This document shows positions 1 to 9,700 of a DNA stretch of 40,059 nucleotides, piece by piece. The stretch spans positions 1 to 40,059 of the forward strand of contig JANXSR010000347.1 of NCBI GenBank assembly GCA_025352625.1, in the 5' to 3' direction. The notes beneath the pieces were generated by a model. It made no database searches and was not told the origin of the DNA. It worked only from the letters and a program-made list of their open reading frames with translations. Numbering within the stretch: position 1 is the first letter of the stretch; every line of letters begins with the position of its first letter. The position numbers and the translations under genes were made by a program. The DNA is from Ferruginibacter sp. GTDB lineage: Bacteria; Bacteroidota; Bacteroidia; Chitinophagales; Chitinophagaceae.

Positions 1-1301
1 ATAGTGTTGGCACTCTGATCGAGGTCTACTCCACCATTTGCAGTACCGCCATTGTCCTGTACCTGGAAAGTAAATGTTGTATATGGACTGCCAACGGCAT
101 TGGCTGCCGGTGTGAATGTGAGGTTACCAATACTTGCAACAAGTATAGACTGTCCTGCAGTTACATTTACTGCACTGAGTTTTAATGTTCCGTTTGCTGG
201 AAGGGTTGTGATCTTTACAGTCAGAAGAGTATTGACGGGTGCATCATTTGGATCTGTAAATCCAAAGTCTGCTGCACTGAATGTGTAGTCACTTTCCTCT
301 AAAGTTGTGACAGTCTTATCAGCTCCACTTGGTGCATCATTAACAGCGTTAACTGTTATATTTACACTAGCAGCACTTGCTGCATACGCAAACCCATCGT
401 TACCATTCCAATTGAAACTCGCACTTCCATTAAAATTTGAATTTGGTACAAAAGTTAAATTACTCAAGGTGGCCGTTGCAATCTCCTGATTTAAGGTAAC
501 ATTCGTTCCGCTTAATTTCAGTAGCCCATTTGAAGCCAAAGAAATTATTTGAATTTTAGTTAAACTGTTTCCATCTGCATCTGCAAAAGCGGTTGTAAAA
601 TCAGATGCAACAAAACCTAAGGTATTGTCTTCATTTACTGATTTACTAAAATTTGAAACTGTTGGATGTGTGTTATACCTATACCCATTTGTTAGAGTGG
701 CAGTAGCAGAACCATCGGTAACAACAACATCTACTAATCCTGCCGCATGGGCGGGAGTGAGACAGGTAATTTGATTTGCATTATTTCTGGTAACACTGGT
801 TGCGGCATTACCTCCAAAACTAACTGTCGTACTGGTAGTAAAGGCAGATCCGTTGATAACGACTGATGTCAATCCAGCAATAGTTCCACTAGCCGGGGTT
901 ACGCTTGTTATAGATAGGGTTGCATCCGTAAAAAACCACTCCGCATATCTTCCCGAACTTTGCCCATCAGCAGTTAATTTAAAATTGGCGCCCAAGGCAT
1001 CCCCATCATTTGGAACAAACCAGGTAGAAGCAACATTGCCACTATCATCCGCAATAGCTGTAAATGGTTGGTGGTATTGAGAATCTGTACCCAGAGAATT
1101 ACCATCCACATGCAACACCTGTAAAGTTACCGTTTCACCAGCCTGAAAGCCAGTACCAGTAATAATTGCAGTAGATCCTGGCGGATAATCTAACAGATCA
1201 GTTTTGATAGTTGATGTTGCCTGCCCCTGTGCATTAAATGCACTAAGAGAAAAAAACAACATAAAGGCGAGTGTTAGTTGGGTAAAAATTTTCTTGCTCA
1301 T
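1..1301 (-). CDS. Secreted adhesin-like protein, TIG and cadherin-like repeats (partial, C-terminus off the left edge)
   Basis: An uninterrupted minus-strand frame runs from ATG at 1301-1299 to the window edge (433 codons read, no stop). It begins with a signal peptide (MSKKIFTQLTLAF..., likely cut after about residue 26). Residues about 33-125 form a beta-rich N-terminal domain with a DYPPGSTAIITGTGF segment, often seen at the start of large Bacteroidota surface proteins. Residues about 127-208 fit an IPT/TIG immunoglobulin-like fold (ITSVTPASGTIAG, VSFGGNAAT). Two successive cadherin-like repeats follow, recognisable by the paired segments NGLLKLSGTNVTL and NGTLKLSAVNVTA. Such proteins are usually exported and act in adhesion or as matrix proteins, many through type IX secretion; the C-terminal sorting domain that would prove this lies outside the window. 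Exact role unknown. No functional link to the kinase downstream in coordinates is evident. Confidence 0.85.
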   Translation of the reverse strand, partial: MSKKIFTQLTLAFMLFFSLSAFNAQGQATSTIKTDLLDYPPGSTAIITGTGFQAGETVTLQVLHVDGNSLGTDSQYHQPFTAIADDSGNVASTWFVPNDGDALGANFKLTADGQSSGRYAEWFFTDATLSITSVTPASGTIAGLTSVVINGSAFTTSTTVSFGGNAATSVTRNNANQITCLTPAHAAGLVDVVVTDGSATATLTNGYRYNTHPTVSNFSKSVNEDNTLGFVASDFTTAFADADGNSLTKIQIISLASNGLLKLSGTNVTLNQEIATATLSNLTFVPNSNFNGSASFNWNGNDGFAYAASAASVNITVNAVNDAPSGADKTVTTLEESDYTFSAADFGFTDPNDAPVNTLLTVKITTLPANGTLKLSAVNVTAGQSILVASIGNLTFTPAANAVGSPYTTFTFQVQDNGGTANGGVDLDQSANT

Positions 1302-1777
1302 ACGGTTTTATTTAGCGGTGTTTATTTGCCCCATTAACAGGGCTGGTATGCTGGTTTATTTATTTTTATTTTATAACAATACATTCAACAACAATCCATA
1401 GAAATGTAGTAAGCATTCCAATGGAATTAATAATAGTATTTGGATGTTTAATTGAGGGGTGTTAAGAACGTTAACCTGGTTTCAAAAGATGGAGCAATAC
1501 AAATTGCCGGGACAGAAATTGTTTAAGAAAGAAAATTGGAATTTACGTAGGTCTTGTGGTATAATATTGGAAGAATATGCAGTTAAAGTTGTACGAATGT
1601 AGAAGAGTTTTTGAGAATATCCAAGTTTTTTTAATTTATTTTTAACATTTACAGCTAAGCAGCAGTATAAATAAGCTGGCTTAATTGAGGATCAGCATAA
1701 TATCTACAGATACTTATTCAACAATCCAATCTGCTTAAAATTGATCATTATTTTTTTTAAAAACCTGTGGGAAAGGG
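1302..1777. other. Intergenic region, no gene seen
   Basis: 476 bases between the adhesin start and the kinase stop, both on the minus strand, so it should hold the adhesin promoter and the 3' end of the kinase transcript. It is AT-rich. A short palindrome ATTCCAATGGAAT sits at 1415-1427, and GTTAAGAACGTTAAC, with GTTAA/TTAAC ends, at 1461-1475. I found no convincing terminator hairpin after the kinase and no open frame with coding character. Confidence 0.5.
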
Positions 1778-2854
1778 TTAGCTCACCGGTGTTTCCTGTG
1801 CAATAAACATCGAAACCTTTGATTGCAGCAGTTCTTCTTTTGCCAGTAATTGTTGTAATAATTCCAACTGATTATTACACCGGATTAAATTGTGGCCAGG
1901 ATATTTTGACCCATAATAAACATCATTGTTGAGGTAATCGGCTAAAAAGCGGATCGCCTGCATGTAGATCATAAATTTACCGGCATACACAAAGTAGTTT
2001 TTTTCTTCGTCGCTTAACTCGTTTTTCATTTCACATAAATAGCCATCTACTATCGCCTGAAAATAATCTTCCCGGATATTTATTTTTGAAAAGTCATTTT
2101 CTTCTTCGCTTACGGGTGATACATAAGTTCGTATCATATCTCCTACATCACTGATAAAATAACCCGGCATTACAGTGTCGAGGTCAATTACACAAAGCCC
2201 ATTGCCATTTGTATCAAACAAAACATTACTGATTTTAGTATCATGATGGGTAACCCTCTTTTTAAAAGAAGGATTGTTTTGAATCTGATTAAAAATGTCA
2301 ACAATATTTTTTTTTGCTATGATATATAAAATAGATGCTTCACTTTCTTTAATACGATCTTTATTTCCTTTTTGCAGGGCTTCTTCAAATTGTTGATATC
2401 GCAACGTGAGGTTGTGAAAATCCGGCAGCGTAATTTGTAGTTTATTAATATCGAATGCGGAAAGCAATTTAGTGAATTTTCCAAATTGCCTGGCACCTTC
2501 AAATGCAATATCAGTATTGGCTACTGTATCAAAAGTAACAGATCCCTTCACAAACTTAAATAGCCGGCAATAACCTATTTCCTGTAAAAAAAACATCTCG
2601 TCATTATTTACCGTGGCAACCGGGTTAACAAACAGATAATCTGGAAAATGGGCCTTGAAAAATATATGTAGCTGATGAAGATTTTCAGCAATAGTTGAAG
2701 GGGAAGTAAATACCGAATCATTTATTTTCTGAAAAATAAATTGGTCATCCCGGTAGTTTAAAATCCAGGTATTATTAATGAGCCCGTTTCCAAAAGGTTG
2801 TAGGGTACATTCATTTTCAGGAAAGCCATATTGTTTTGCAATTGACTCAAGCAT
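1778..2854 (-). CDS. Phosphotransferase-family sugar kinase, N-acetylhexosamine 1-kinase (NahK)-like
   Basis: 358 residues with the aminoglycoside-phosphotransferase/choline-kinase fold. The Brenner-type catalytic loop is visible as HHDTKISN at 203-210 (catalytic Asp205, Asn210), followed by the metal-binding segment DLDTVMPG at 224-231 and GDMIRTY near 238-244. The CVIDLDTVMPG...GD arrangement is what I recall for N-acetylhexosamine 1-kinases, which phosphorylate GlcNAc/GalNAc at C1 with ATP. The length fits. No signal peptide, so cytoplasmic. It lies 101 bases downstream of the LacI-type regulator on the same strand, with a perfect CAAACGTTTG palindrome between them (2919-2928), so it may be controlled by that regulator. 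Substrate is inferred only; other sugar or amino-alcohol kinases share this fold. Confidence 0.8.
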   Translation of the reverse strand: MLESIAKQYGFPENECTLQPFGNGLINNTWILNYRDDQFIFQKINDSVFTSPSTIAENLHQLHIFFKAHFPDYLFVNPVATVNNDEMFFLQEIGYCRLFKFVKGSVTFDTVANTDIAFEGARQFGKFTKLLSAFDINKLQITLPDFHNLTLRYQQFEEALQKGNKDRIKESEASILYIIAKKNIVDIFNQIQNNPSFKKRVTHHDTKISNVLFDTNGNGLCVIDLDTVMPGYFISDVGDMIRTYVSPVSEEENDFSKINIREDYFQAIVDGYLCEMKNELSDEEKNYFVYAGKFMIYMQAIRFLADYLNNDVYYGSKYPGHNLIRCNNQLELLQQLLAKEELLQSKVSMFIAQETPVS

Positions 2855-2918
2855 GTCGCAGAATTAAAATATAATTATTTTTTCCAAATTTATATTACAA
2901 CGTTCATTAAACATCAGG

Positions 2919-2928
2919 CAAACGTTTG
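2919..2928. promoter_or_regulatory. Candidate LacI-family operator (CAAACGTTTG) before the kinase gene
   Basis: A perfect 10-base palindrome with a central CG, the usual symmetry of LacI/PurR-family operators. It lies 65-74 bases upstream of the kinase start codon and downstream of the LacI-type gene. Two sites with the same CAAnCGnTTG core occur at 4022-4033 and 13292-13303. Binding is inferred from family knowledge and from the repeated occurrence. Confidence 0.5.
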
Positions 2929-2955
2929 TGTGATCTGTTGGTTGAGGGGAAACCA

Positions 2956-3981
2956 CTACAGGTCAGTATGTATAACAAGTTGAGGCTCTAAAATTATTTT
3001 ATAAAAAGTATGGTTTTCATTTTCTGTTTTATTTTTTGAAAGCAGATCAAGCATTATCTCCATTGCCTTTTGTCCTTGTTGGTAACTAAATTGTTCTACA
3101 GAAGCAAGGGGCGGATAAGCAGAATAATTGCTGATAGGTAAATTTGCATAACTAACAAAACTGATGTCTTTATTAATTTTTAGTTTCAAATTTTTGGCAG
3201 CCTGAACAGCATCCAGTAAAACATAATCGTTAAATGCAATGATAGCAGTGGGTTTATTTTTAAGTGATAATAATTTTTCGGTTACTCTGTAAATGCTCTC
3301 AGTACTAAGGTCACAAGACATAATTAAGGAGGGATCGTATTTTAGCCTTGCTTTTGTTAAGGCATTCCGGTAGCCTTCCACCCGCTCTTTACTGGCTAGC
3401 AAATTCATAGGCCCGTTAATCATGCCAATGGATTTATGCCCCAGTTTTCTTAAAAAATTAAAAGCCTGTGTGGTGCCCGATGCCATATTGCAGGCAACAT
3501 AATGTATGTTTGCCATATTGGGGATACGATCAAAAAACACTACCGGAATATCGTATTTGCTAAGTGCTTCAAAATGTTCGTAGGTAATAGTATTCTTTGC
3601 AATTGATACAATCAGTCCATCTACCCGGTGACTCTTCATGGTTTCCACCAGTTGTTTTTCTCTTTCGGCATCATCATGCGATTGCCCCATTAACACGGTA
3701 TATTTATTTTTACTGGCACAATCTTCAATGCCGCTAATGGCAGATGAAAAAAAGGCTTCTGATAATTCAGGTAATAGTACGCCGATGGTAAATGTTTTTC
3801 TTTGCTGAAAAAAAATGGCAGTTTGATTGGGCTCGTAATTTAACTCCTTTGCTAATTTTTGCACGTTGGTCCTGGTTCTTAATCCAATGCTTTTATGATC
3901 GTGCAAGGCACGGGAAACAGTAGATGGAGAGATGTTTAACCTGCTGGCAATTTCTTTTATGGTGATGATCTTATTGTCCAT
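2956..3981 (-). CDS. LacI-family transcriptional regulator
   Basis: 341 residues, typical for the family. The N-terminal helix-turn-helix is at about residues 8-27 (IKEIASRLNISPSTVSRAL), followed by the hinge region near 46-58 (LAKELNYEPNQTA) and a periplasmic-binding-protein-like effector domain from about 64 (FTIGVLLPELSEAFF, then VDGLIVSIAKNT) to the end. Such proteins are cytoplasmic DNA-binding regulators that release or bind operators on sensing a sugar or sugar phosphate. It is divergent from the 4282-13027 gene cluster and precedes the kinase on the same strand. A candidate operator lies 39-54 bases upstream of its start, which would allow autoregulation. It is the only transcription factor with a DNA-binding domain in the sugar-utilisation region; no SusR-like, ECF-sigma/anti-sigma or hybrid two-component gene accompanies this SusCD pair. 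Confidence 0.92.
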   Translation of the reverse strand: MDNKIITIKEIASRLNISPSTVSRALHDHKSIGLRTRTNVQKLAKELNYEPNQTAIFFQQRKTFTIGVLLPELSEAFFSSAISGIEDCASKNKYTVLMGQSHDDAEREKQLVETMKSHRVDGLIVSIAKNTITYEHFEALSKYDIPVVFFDRIPNMANIHYVACNMASGTTQAFNFLRKLGHKSIGMINGPMNLLASKERVEGYRNALTKARLKYDPSLIMSCDLSTESIYRVTEKLLSLKNKPTAIIAFNDYVLLDAVQAAKNLKLKINKDISFVSYANLPISNYSAYPPLASVEQFSYQQGQKAMEIMLDLLSKNKTENENHTFYKIILEPQLVIHTDL

Positions 3982-4019
3982 TTATACGTTTATGCGATAA
4001 ATATAAATAAAAAAAAGCA

Positions 4020-4035
4020 ACGCAATCGGTTGTGT
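4020..4035. promoter_or_regulatory. Candidate LacI-family operator in the divergent promoter region
   Basis: The sequence ACGCAATCGGTTGTGT contains the near-palindrome CAATCGGTTG. Its first 14 bases match the site before susC (13290-13303) at 13 positions. It lies 39-54 bases upstream of the LacI-type start codon and about 250 bases upstream of the beta-helix lipoprotein gene, so it could control both directions. The remainder of the 3982-4281 intergenic region is AT-rich with nothing else I can name. Confidence 0.55.
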
Positions 4036-4281
4036 AAATTCAATGATGTGTGTTAACAGTAATATTGTAAAATATTATTAAAGAAATCAGCTAACTTAAT
4101 GCTGCAAACTGTATTCAAAAAATGCGTGTATGCAACAAGTAAACGGAAATCTTTTGGCAGCGGATTAAATTTAGATGAATCAGCAAGTTTGTAGTGTTTG
4201 CTAAGGTGCAGGGTAGTATACATTTTAAGAAAGGTATTCAAATAAAAAGGGTATAAATTCAATAAACAAAATCAACTAAAA

Positions 4282-5559
4282 ATGAAACATATAAGCTTTG
4301 TAGCCGGTTTCTTTATGGCAGTTTTATTTTTATCCTGTAATCAAAAGGTAGAAAAACAGGATGGCTATACAACAGAGATCAGTTATGGCCCGGGTGATGA
4401 AAGCAGCATTACAGAAGCTTTCTTATCGCTAAAAGACAGCAGCAGCATTTTGCTGAAGGCAGGGATTTATAAATTTGATAATCTTAGTATCGCACAGTTA
4501 AAACATATTTTGATAAGGGGAGAGGGATATGATAAAACCATCCTTGATTTTTCTGCACAAAGCCAGGGAGGAGAAGGAATAAGAGTAACAGATGTAAAAG
4601 GATTTACAATTACCGACATGACAATACGTGATTCAAAAGGCGACCTGATAAAAATAAATAAGTGCCGTGATGTAATTATTCGTAACCTGCACGCCACCTG
4701 GAAAACTGCGGATTCCAGCAGCGGCGGTTATGCCATTTACCCCGTGTTGTGTAAAAATATTTTAATTGAAAACTGTTATGCAGAAGGATCATCTGATGCA
4801 GGAATTTATGTTGGCCAATCGGATAGTGCTATTGTTAAAAATTGCAAAGCAGCCAAAAATGTGGCCGGTTGCGAAATTGAAAATACTACCAATGCACAGG
4901 TATACAACAATGAATTTTATAACAATACGGCAGGCTTTTTAATGTTCGATTTACCGGATCTTTCAAAAAGAGGCGGACATATAAAAGCGTACAATAATTA
5001 TTTTCATGACAACAACAGCCGAAACTTTGCCAAGGCCGGCAGTTTTGGAACTATATCCGGTGTTGGCAATGCTTCACCTGGCAGCGGCGTGATTATTTTG
5101 GCGGTAAGCAATGTTGAACTCTATAACAACCGCATTATAAATAATAATTCCTGCTCAATTTCTATAGCATCGGGTTTTGCAGTAGATGATAAGGCGGCCG
5201 ATAAAATAAAGAACGAGTACTTTCCTATTTCGCAAAATATAAAAATTTATGGAAACACCATTGAAATGGGAAAGGAGTTTCCGGCCCCTGCTTTTGAACA
5301 TCATATTGGCAAACTCCTTGTAGCCATAGAGCAGCAATTAAATATACTTGATGCGCAAAGAAAAAATAAACGGATTCCATTCATTATGTATGATGGCATA
5401 TCTACCAATATTTTAAACAGGGGTACAAAGTTAAACCCTGATTCAATTTGTATACAGCAGCCGGGGGATAATGTATTTGTAAATGCTGATTTTTTAAATA
5501 TTGCCAAACCCGCCATTTGGAAACCTGTTACGGATATGACAGCATTTAATTGTAAATAA
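4282..5559 (+). CDS. Parallel beta-helix lipoprotein (TIGR03805-like)
   Basis: 425 residues. The N-terminus (MKHISFVAGFFMAVLFLSC) is a lipoprotein signal with the acylated Cys at 19. From about residue 60 to 350 the protein is a right-handed parallel beta-helix, shown by successive short rungs such as FTITDMTIRDS, VIIRNLHATW, ILIENCYAEGSS, AIVKNCKAAKN, AQVYNNEFYNNT and VELYNNRIINNN. The SDAGIYVGQS...VAGCEIEN section matches what I recall of the TIGR03805 beta-helix family, usually encoded next to a TIGR03806 diheme cytochrome, exactly as here (20-base gap to the next gene). Beta-helix proteins include polysaccharide lyases, hydrolases and epimerases, but I see no catalytic signature that allows a choice. 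Likely outer-membrane or periplasmic. First gene of the plus-strand cluster behind the divergent operator region. Confidence 0.85.
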   Translation: MKHISFVAGFFMAVLFLSCNQKVEKQDGYTTEISYGPGDESSITEAFLSLKDSSSILLKAGIYKFDNLSIAQLKHILIRGEGYDKTILDFSAQSQGGEGIRVTDVKGFTITDMTIRDSKGDLIKINKCRDVIIRNLHATWKTADSSSGGYAIYPVLCKNILIENCYAEGSSDAGIYVGQSDSAIVKNCKAAKNVAGCEIENTTNAQVYNNEFYNNTAGFLMFDLPDLSKRGGHIKAYNNYFHDNNSRNFAKAGSFGTISGVGNASPGSGVIILAVSNVELYNNRIINNNSCSISIASGFAVDDKAADKIKNEYFPISQNIKIYGNTIEMGKEFPAPAFEHHIGKLLVAIEQQLNILDAQRKNKRIPFIMYDGISTNILNRGTKLNPDSICIQQPGDNVFVNADFLNIAKPAIWKPVTDMTAFNCK

Positions 5560-5579
5560 TTTTAATTTCTTCTTTATAC

Positions 5580-6656
5580 ATGAAAAAGATTTTTCTTATT
5601 GCTGTGGTCATTTTTATTTCAACTTTTTTTGTTACAATAATTATGCAAAGTTGTAAAAGTGGTACAGCTAATAAGCAACAACCTATTGCTAAAACAACCG
5701 GTTTTCAGTTTAAAGAAAAATTATCTGACTATGGATTTTTTAAAGATAAATTAGTTGATCTGCAACCGGTAAAAGAATTGATTCGGTACGAATTACATTC
5801 GGCTTTATTTACAGATTATGCCATCAAGGATCGCTTTATATTTTTACCTCACGAAACTTCAATTAAATACACTTCAACCGGCGTACTTGATTTTCCGGAT
5901 TCCACCATCATTATTAAAAACTTTGCATACACTAATACCGAAAATAAAAAAATAATGATTGAAACCAGATTGCTTGTAAAAGATCCTTTTGATAAGCAAT
6001 GGAAGGTAATGAATTACCTGTGGAACAAAGAACAAACGGAGGCAGTTAAACATATAACAGGCGCAAGACTGCCAATTACTTTATTGGATGAGGAGGGAAA
6101 TAAAATTTCAACAGTTTACCAGGTGCCCAATACAAATGATTGTAAACGTTGCCATGTAAATAATGATACACTTACGCCGATTGGCCCAAAGGCAAGAAAC
6201 TTAAATTTTGTACTTGCAGGCGAGCAGGAAAATCAATTGGTAAAATGGGTATCGGTTGGAAAATTATCCGGCTTGCCTAATTTAATAAAGGTGGATCAGT
6301 TACCCGATTGGAAGGATAGTAAACATTTTAACAAAGACCAGCGTGCAAGGGCTTACCTTGATATCAATTGCGCCCATTGTCATATCAAAGGCGGAGATGC
6401 TTATAACACTGGTTTATTTTTAGAATACGGGCAAACAAACAAGGATCACCTTGGTATTATGAAATCTCCTGTAAGTGCAGGTAATGGTGCCGGTGGTTTA
6501 AACTATGATATTGTGCCGGGAGATGCCACGCATTCTATTGTAGCCTACAGGATGAATAGCATAGAGCCAGGAACAGCGATGCCGGAATTGGCACGTACAG
6601 TTATACATAAAGAAGCAGTAAAACTAATAGTGGATTGGATAAACGAAATGAAATGA
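5580..6656 (+). CDS. Diheme c-type cytochrome lipoprotein (SO_2930/TIGR03806-like)
   Basis: 358 residues. A lipoprotein-type signal ends at Cys25 (IIMQSC). Two haem-attachment motifs are visible: CKRCH at 188-192 and CAHCH at 264-268. GTAMPE near 332-337 could supply a Met ligand to one haem, as in related cytochromes. The layout, with an N-terminal non-haem half and a C-terminal diheme half ending in a VKLIVDWI helix, fits the SO_2930-like family that travels with TIGR03805 beta-helix proteins. It should act outside the cytoplasmic membrane as an electron acceptor or carrier. It starts 20 bases after the beta-helix gene, so the two are surely cotranscribed. A cytochrome inside a SusCD locus suggests that oxidation of a sugar or other organic substrate accompanies uptake; the electron donor is not identified. 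Confidence 0.88.
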   Translation: MKKIFLIAVVIFISTFFVTIIMQSCKSGTANKQQPIAKTTGFQFKEKLSDYGFFKDKLVDLQPVKELIRYELHSALFTDYAIKDRFIFLPHETSIKYTSTGVLDFPDSTIIIKNFAYTNTENKKIMIETRLLVKDPFDKQWKVMNYLWNKEQTEAVKHITGARLPITLLDEEGNKISTVYQVPNTNDCKRCHVNNDTLTPIGPKARNLNFVLAGEQENQLVKWVSVGKLSGLPNLIKVDQLPDWKDSKHFNKDQRARAYLDINCAHCHIKGGDAYNTGLFLEYGQTNKDHLGIMKSPVSAGNGAGGLNYDIVPGDATHSIVAYRMNSIEPGTAMPELARTVIHKEAVKLIVDWINEMK

Positions 6657-6714
6657 CAATAAAGCACAATTAAAAAAGCACCCTTATTTTCTTATTAAAA
6701 TTTCATTTTGGCAG

Positions 6715-9700
6715 ATGAAATTAACACTACACAACATGTTGAATTTAAGTACAAAATTTATTTTGCAAGTCGCCTTTGTTTGCAGTCTCTCAGCAATGAG
6801 TAAAACGTTAACAGCACAACAAATTGCTTATACCGATGGCAAGAATAGCTGGAACCCCGATTCATTGGGAAACCATCGGGCGGTAGTGCAGTTTACCGGT
6901 AAAGGAAAAATTGCCAGGGCTGTTATTGGCTGGCGCAGAAGAGACTTTCATCCAGATACAAAAAGAATTATTGTGCAGGATGCAAAAACAGGCAATAAAA
7001 TATTGAATGTAAAAACGGTTGAAATTAACCGGGAGTCTGGCACTGTGTTTTTTGAACCCGTTTCGGGCACCGGTACTTATTATGTGTACTACATGCCCTA
7101 CATCAACGAAGGCCCCAATACCTATTATCCTAAAGGTGTTTATCAAAAGCCAGAAAATACTGCTGCCGAACAATGGATGGCTGATGCTAAAATAAGTTTA
7201 CCTGCTAATTGTATTGTAAAGGAAATTCAAAGCATTAATGCATTCAACAGTTTTTACCCAATGGAGGTAATTGCAACTGCTGCCGAAACAAATAGTTTAA
7301 TTGAAAAAAGCAAGGCACATTCCTTTATAATTTTCCCGGAAAACAGGATTCATTCAATCAGGATGCGGCATGATTTACCACAACGCTGGATTGTGAAAGG
7401 TGTGCAACATTCATTTACAGATACTGCGTTGCGGGGCGAATATCTTGCTTTTCAGTTAGGTGTATATGCCTTGCAGGATTTGCAGGATGTAAGCATCAAA
7501 TTTTATGATTTAAAAAATGCAAATGGTAAAATAATTGCTGCAAAAAATAGTAGTTGTATTAATACCGATGGTGTTAAATATGACGCTTCTTTATACAGCA
7601 ATAAGGTGGATGTTACAAAGGGTGAAGTGCAGGCAATGTGGTGTGGCATTGATGTGCCGCAGGATGCAGCGCCTGGCATTTATAATGGCAAAGCGGTTGT
7701 TAGTTCGGGTACAGAATCAATAGGTATTTCGTTACAAATAAAAGTAACTGCAGGCATCACTAAAAATGGTGGTATCGATCAGCCCCAAAATATGACCCGT
7801 TTAAAATGGTTAAACTCTACCATGGCCCAGGAGAATACCGTTATTGATCCATACACACCGCTGGTAGTTACCGATTCAATCGTTTCGTTATTAGGAAGAA
7901 AATTATTTTTAAGCAAGGATGGATTTCCGGCACAGATACAAACTTTTTTTACATCCGAAATGACCGGTACCGGAAACACACCAAACAACCTTTTTACCGA
8001 ACCGGTGCATTTTAATTTTTATGATGCAGATGGAAAACAATCCCTGCAATGGAAAACAAGTGGCATTAAGTTTTTAACGAAAGTACCAGGCACGGTTACA
8101 TGGCAATCTACCAGCGTAACTGCTGCATTACAAATGGAGGTAAATGCTTCATTGGAGTTTGATGGATTTTTAAATTACACAGTTAAATTTACTGCGTTGC
8201 AGGATGTTGCATTCAGCGATATTAATTTTAATTTACCCATGCAGCCACAGGCTGCCAAATATATGATGGGCCTCGGTTTAAAAGGAGGCAACCGGCCAGA
8301 TTCATTGCTATGGAAATGGGATGTGGCACATAAAAACCAGGATGGAGCCTGGATTGGTAACGTAAATGCCGGCTTGCAATTTTCTTTAAGAGATGAAAAA
8401 TACAGTCGGCCGCTAAACACTAATTTCTATTTGCAAAAGCCTTTGTTGTTACCTGCTTCCTGGGGTAATGATAACAAAGGGGGAATTGATGTTTATAAAA
8501 AAGAAGCATCGGTGTTGGTAAATGCGTATAGCGGTAGCCGAACTATTAAAAAAGGGGATGTATTGTATTATAATTTCAACCTGCTTATTACCCCTTTTCA
8601 TCCCATCAATACAGCGTTTCAATGGGACAGTAAATTTTTTCACAGCTATAAACCCATTGATACCATTCTTGCCACCACTGCTACGATTGCGAATATTCAC
8701 CATGCTACAGCCATCAATCCTTATATCAATTATCCATTTATAGAATTTAAAAAAATGAAGGCCTATGTTGATGAAGCGCACAGCAAAGGATTGAAAGTAA
8801 AAATATACAACACCATTCGGGAATTAAGTAACAAGGCGTACGAAATACATGCATTGCGAAGCCTTGGGCATGAAATATTTAGTGGCGGAAAAGGCGGCGG
8901 ATTTAGCTGGTTGCAGGAGCATGTGGGCGACGATTATATTGCGGCCTGGTTTGTACCTGAATTAAAAGATGCAGCCATTGTAAACAGTGGTATGAACCGC
9001 TGGCACAATTACTATGTAGAAGGTATGAACTGGCTGGTGCAAAATGTAGGCATCGATGGTATTTATTTAGATGATGTGGCCTTTGACAGGATCACCATGA
9101 AACGTATTAAAAGAGTCTTGACAAAAGATGGTCACCCGGGTATATTAGATCTGCACAGCGCCAATCAATACAATAAAAATGATGGTTTTAATAACAGTGC
9201 CAATTTATACATGGAGCATTTTCCATACCTCAATAAATTATGGTTTGGCGAATATTTCGATTATGAAAAAAGTAAGCCGGATTTTTTCTTAACAGAAGTA
9301 AGTGGTATTCCTTTTGGTTTAATGGGCGAGATGTTGCAGGATGGAGGCAATGCCTGGCGGGGCATGATTTACGGAATGACTAACAGAATGCCATGGAGCG
9401 ACAATGCAGACCCAAGACCTATCTGGAAATTATGGGATGATGTTGGAATTAAAGGATCGGAGATGATTGGTTACTGGAGTGATAACTGTCCTGTAAAAAC
9501 GAGCAATGAAAAAGTGCTTGCAACAGTGTATAAAAAGAAGGGGTCTGCCCTGGTATCCGTTGCAAGCTGGGCCGAAGGAGATGTGAATGTAAAGCTGAAT
9601 ATCGACTGGAATAAATTGGGTATTGATGCTGCAAATGCTATCATCACTGCACCTGAAATAAAAAACTTTCAACCGGGTAAATCATTTGAAATAAATGATG

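Noticed and set aside
52..1080. Plus-strand open frames at 52-288, 307-489 and 853-1080
   Set aside because: They are antisense to the adhesin gene, whose minus-strand frame is uninterrupted and has clear domain structure.
4053..4262. A 69-codon minus-strand frame in the LacI/beta-helix divergent region
   Set aside because: Its composition looks like translated AT-rich intergenic DNA and it would overlap the promoter region of the beta-helix gene; no family resemblance.
8449..8781. A 110-codon minus-strand open frame inside the GH-like gene
   Set aside because: It is antisense to a continuous, plausible protein and has no start context or homology signal of its own.
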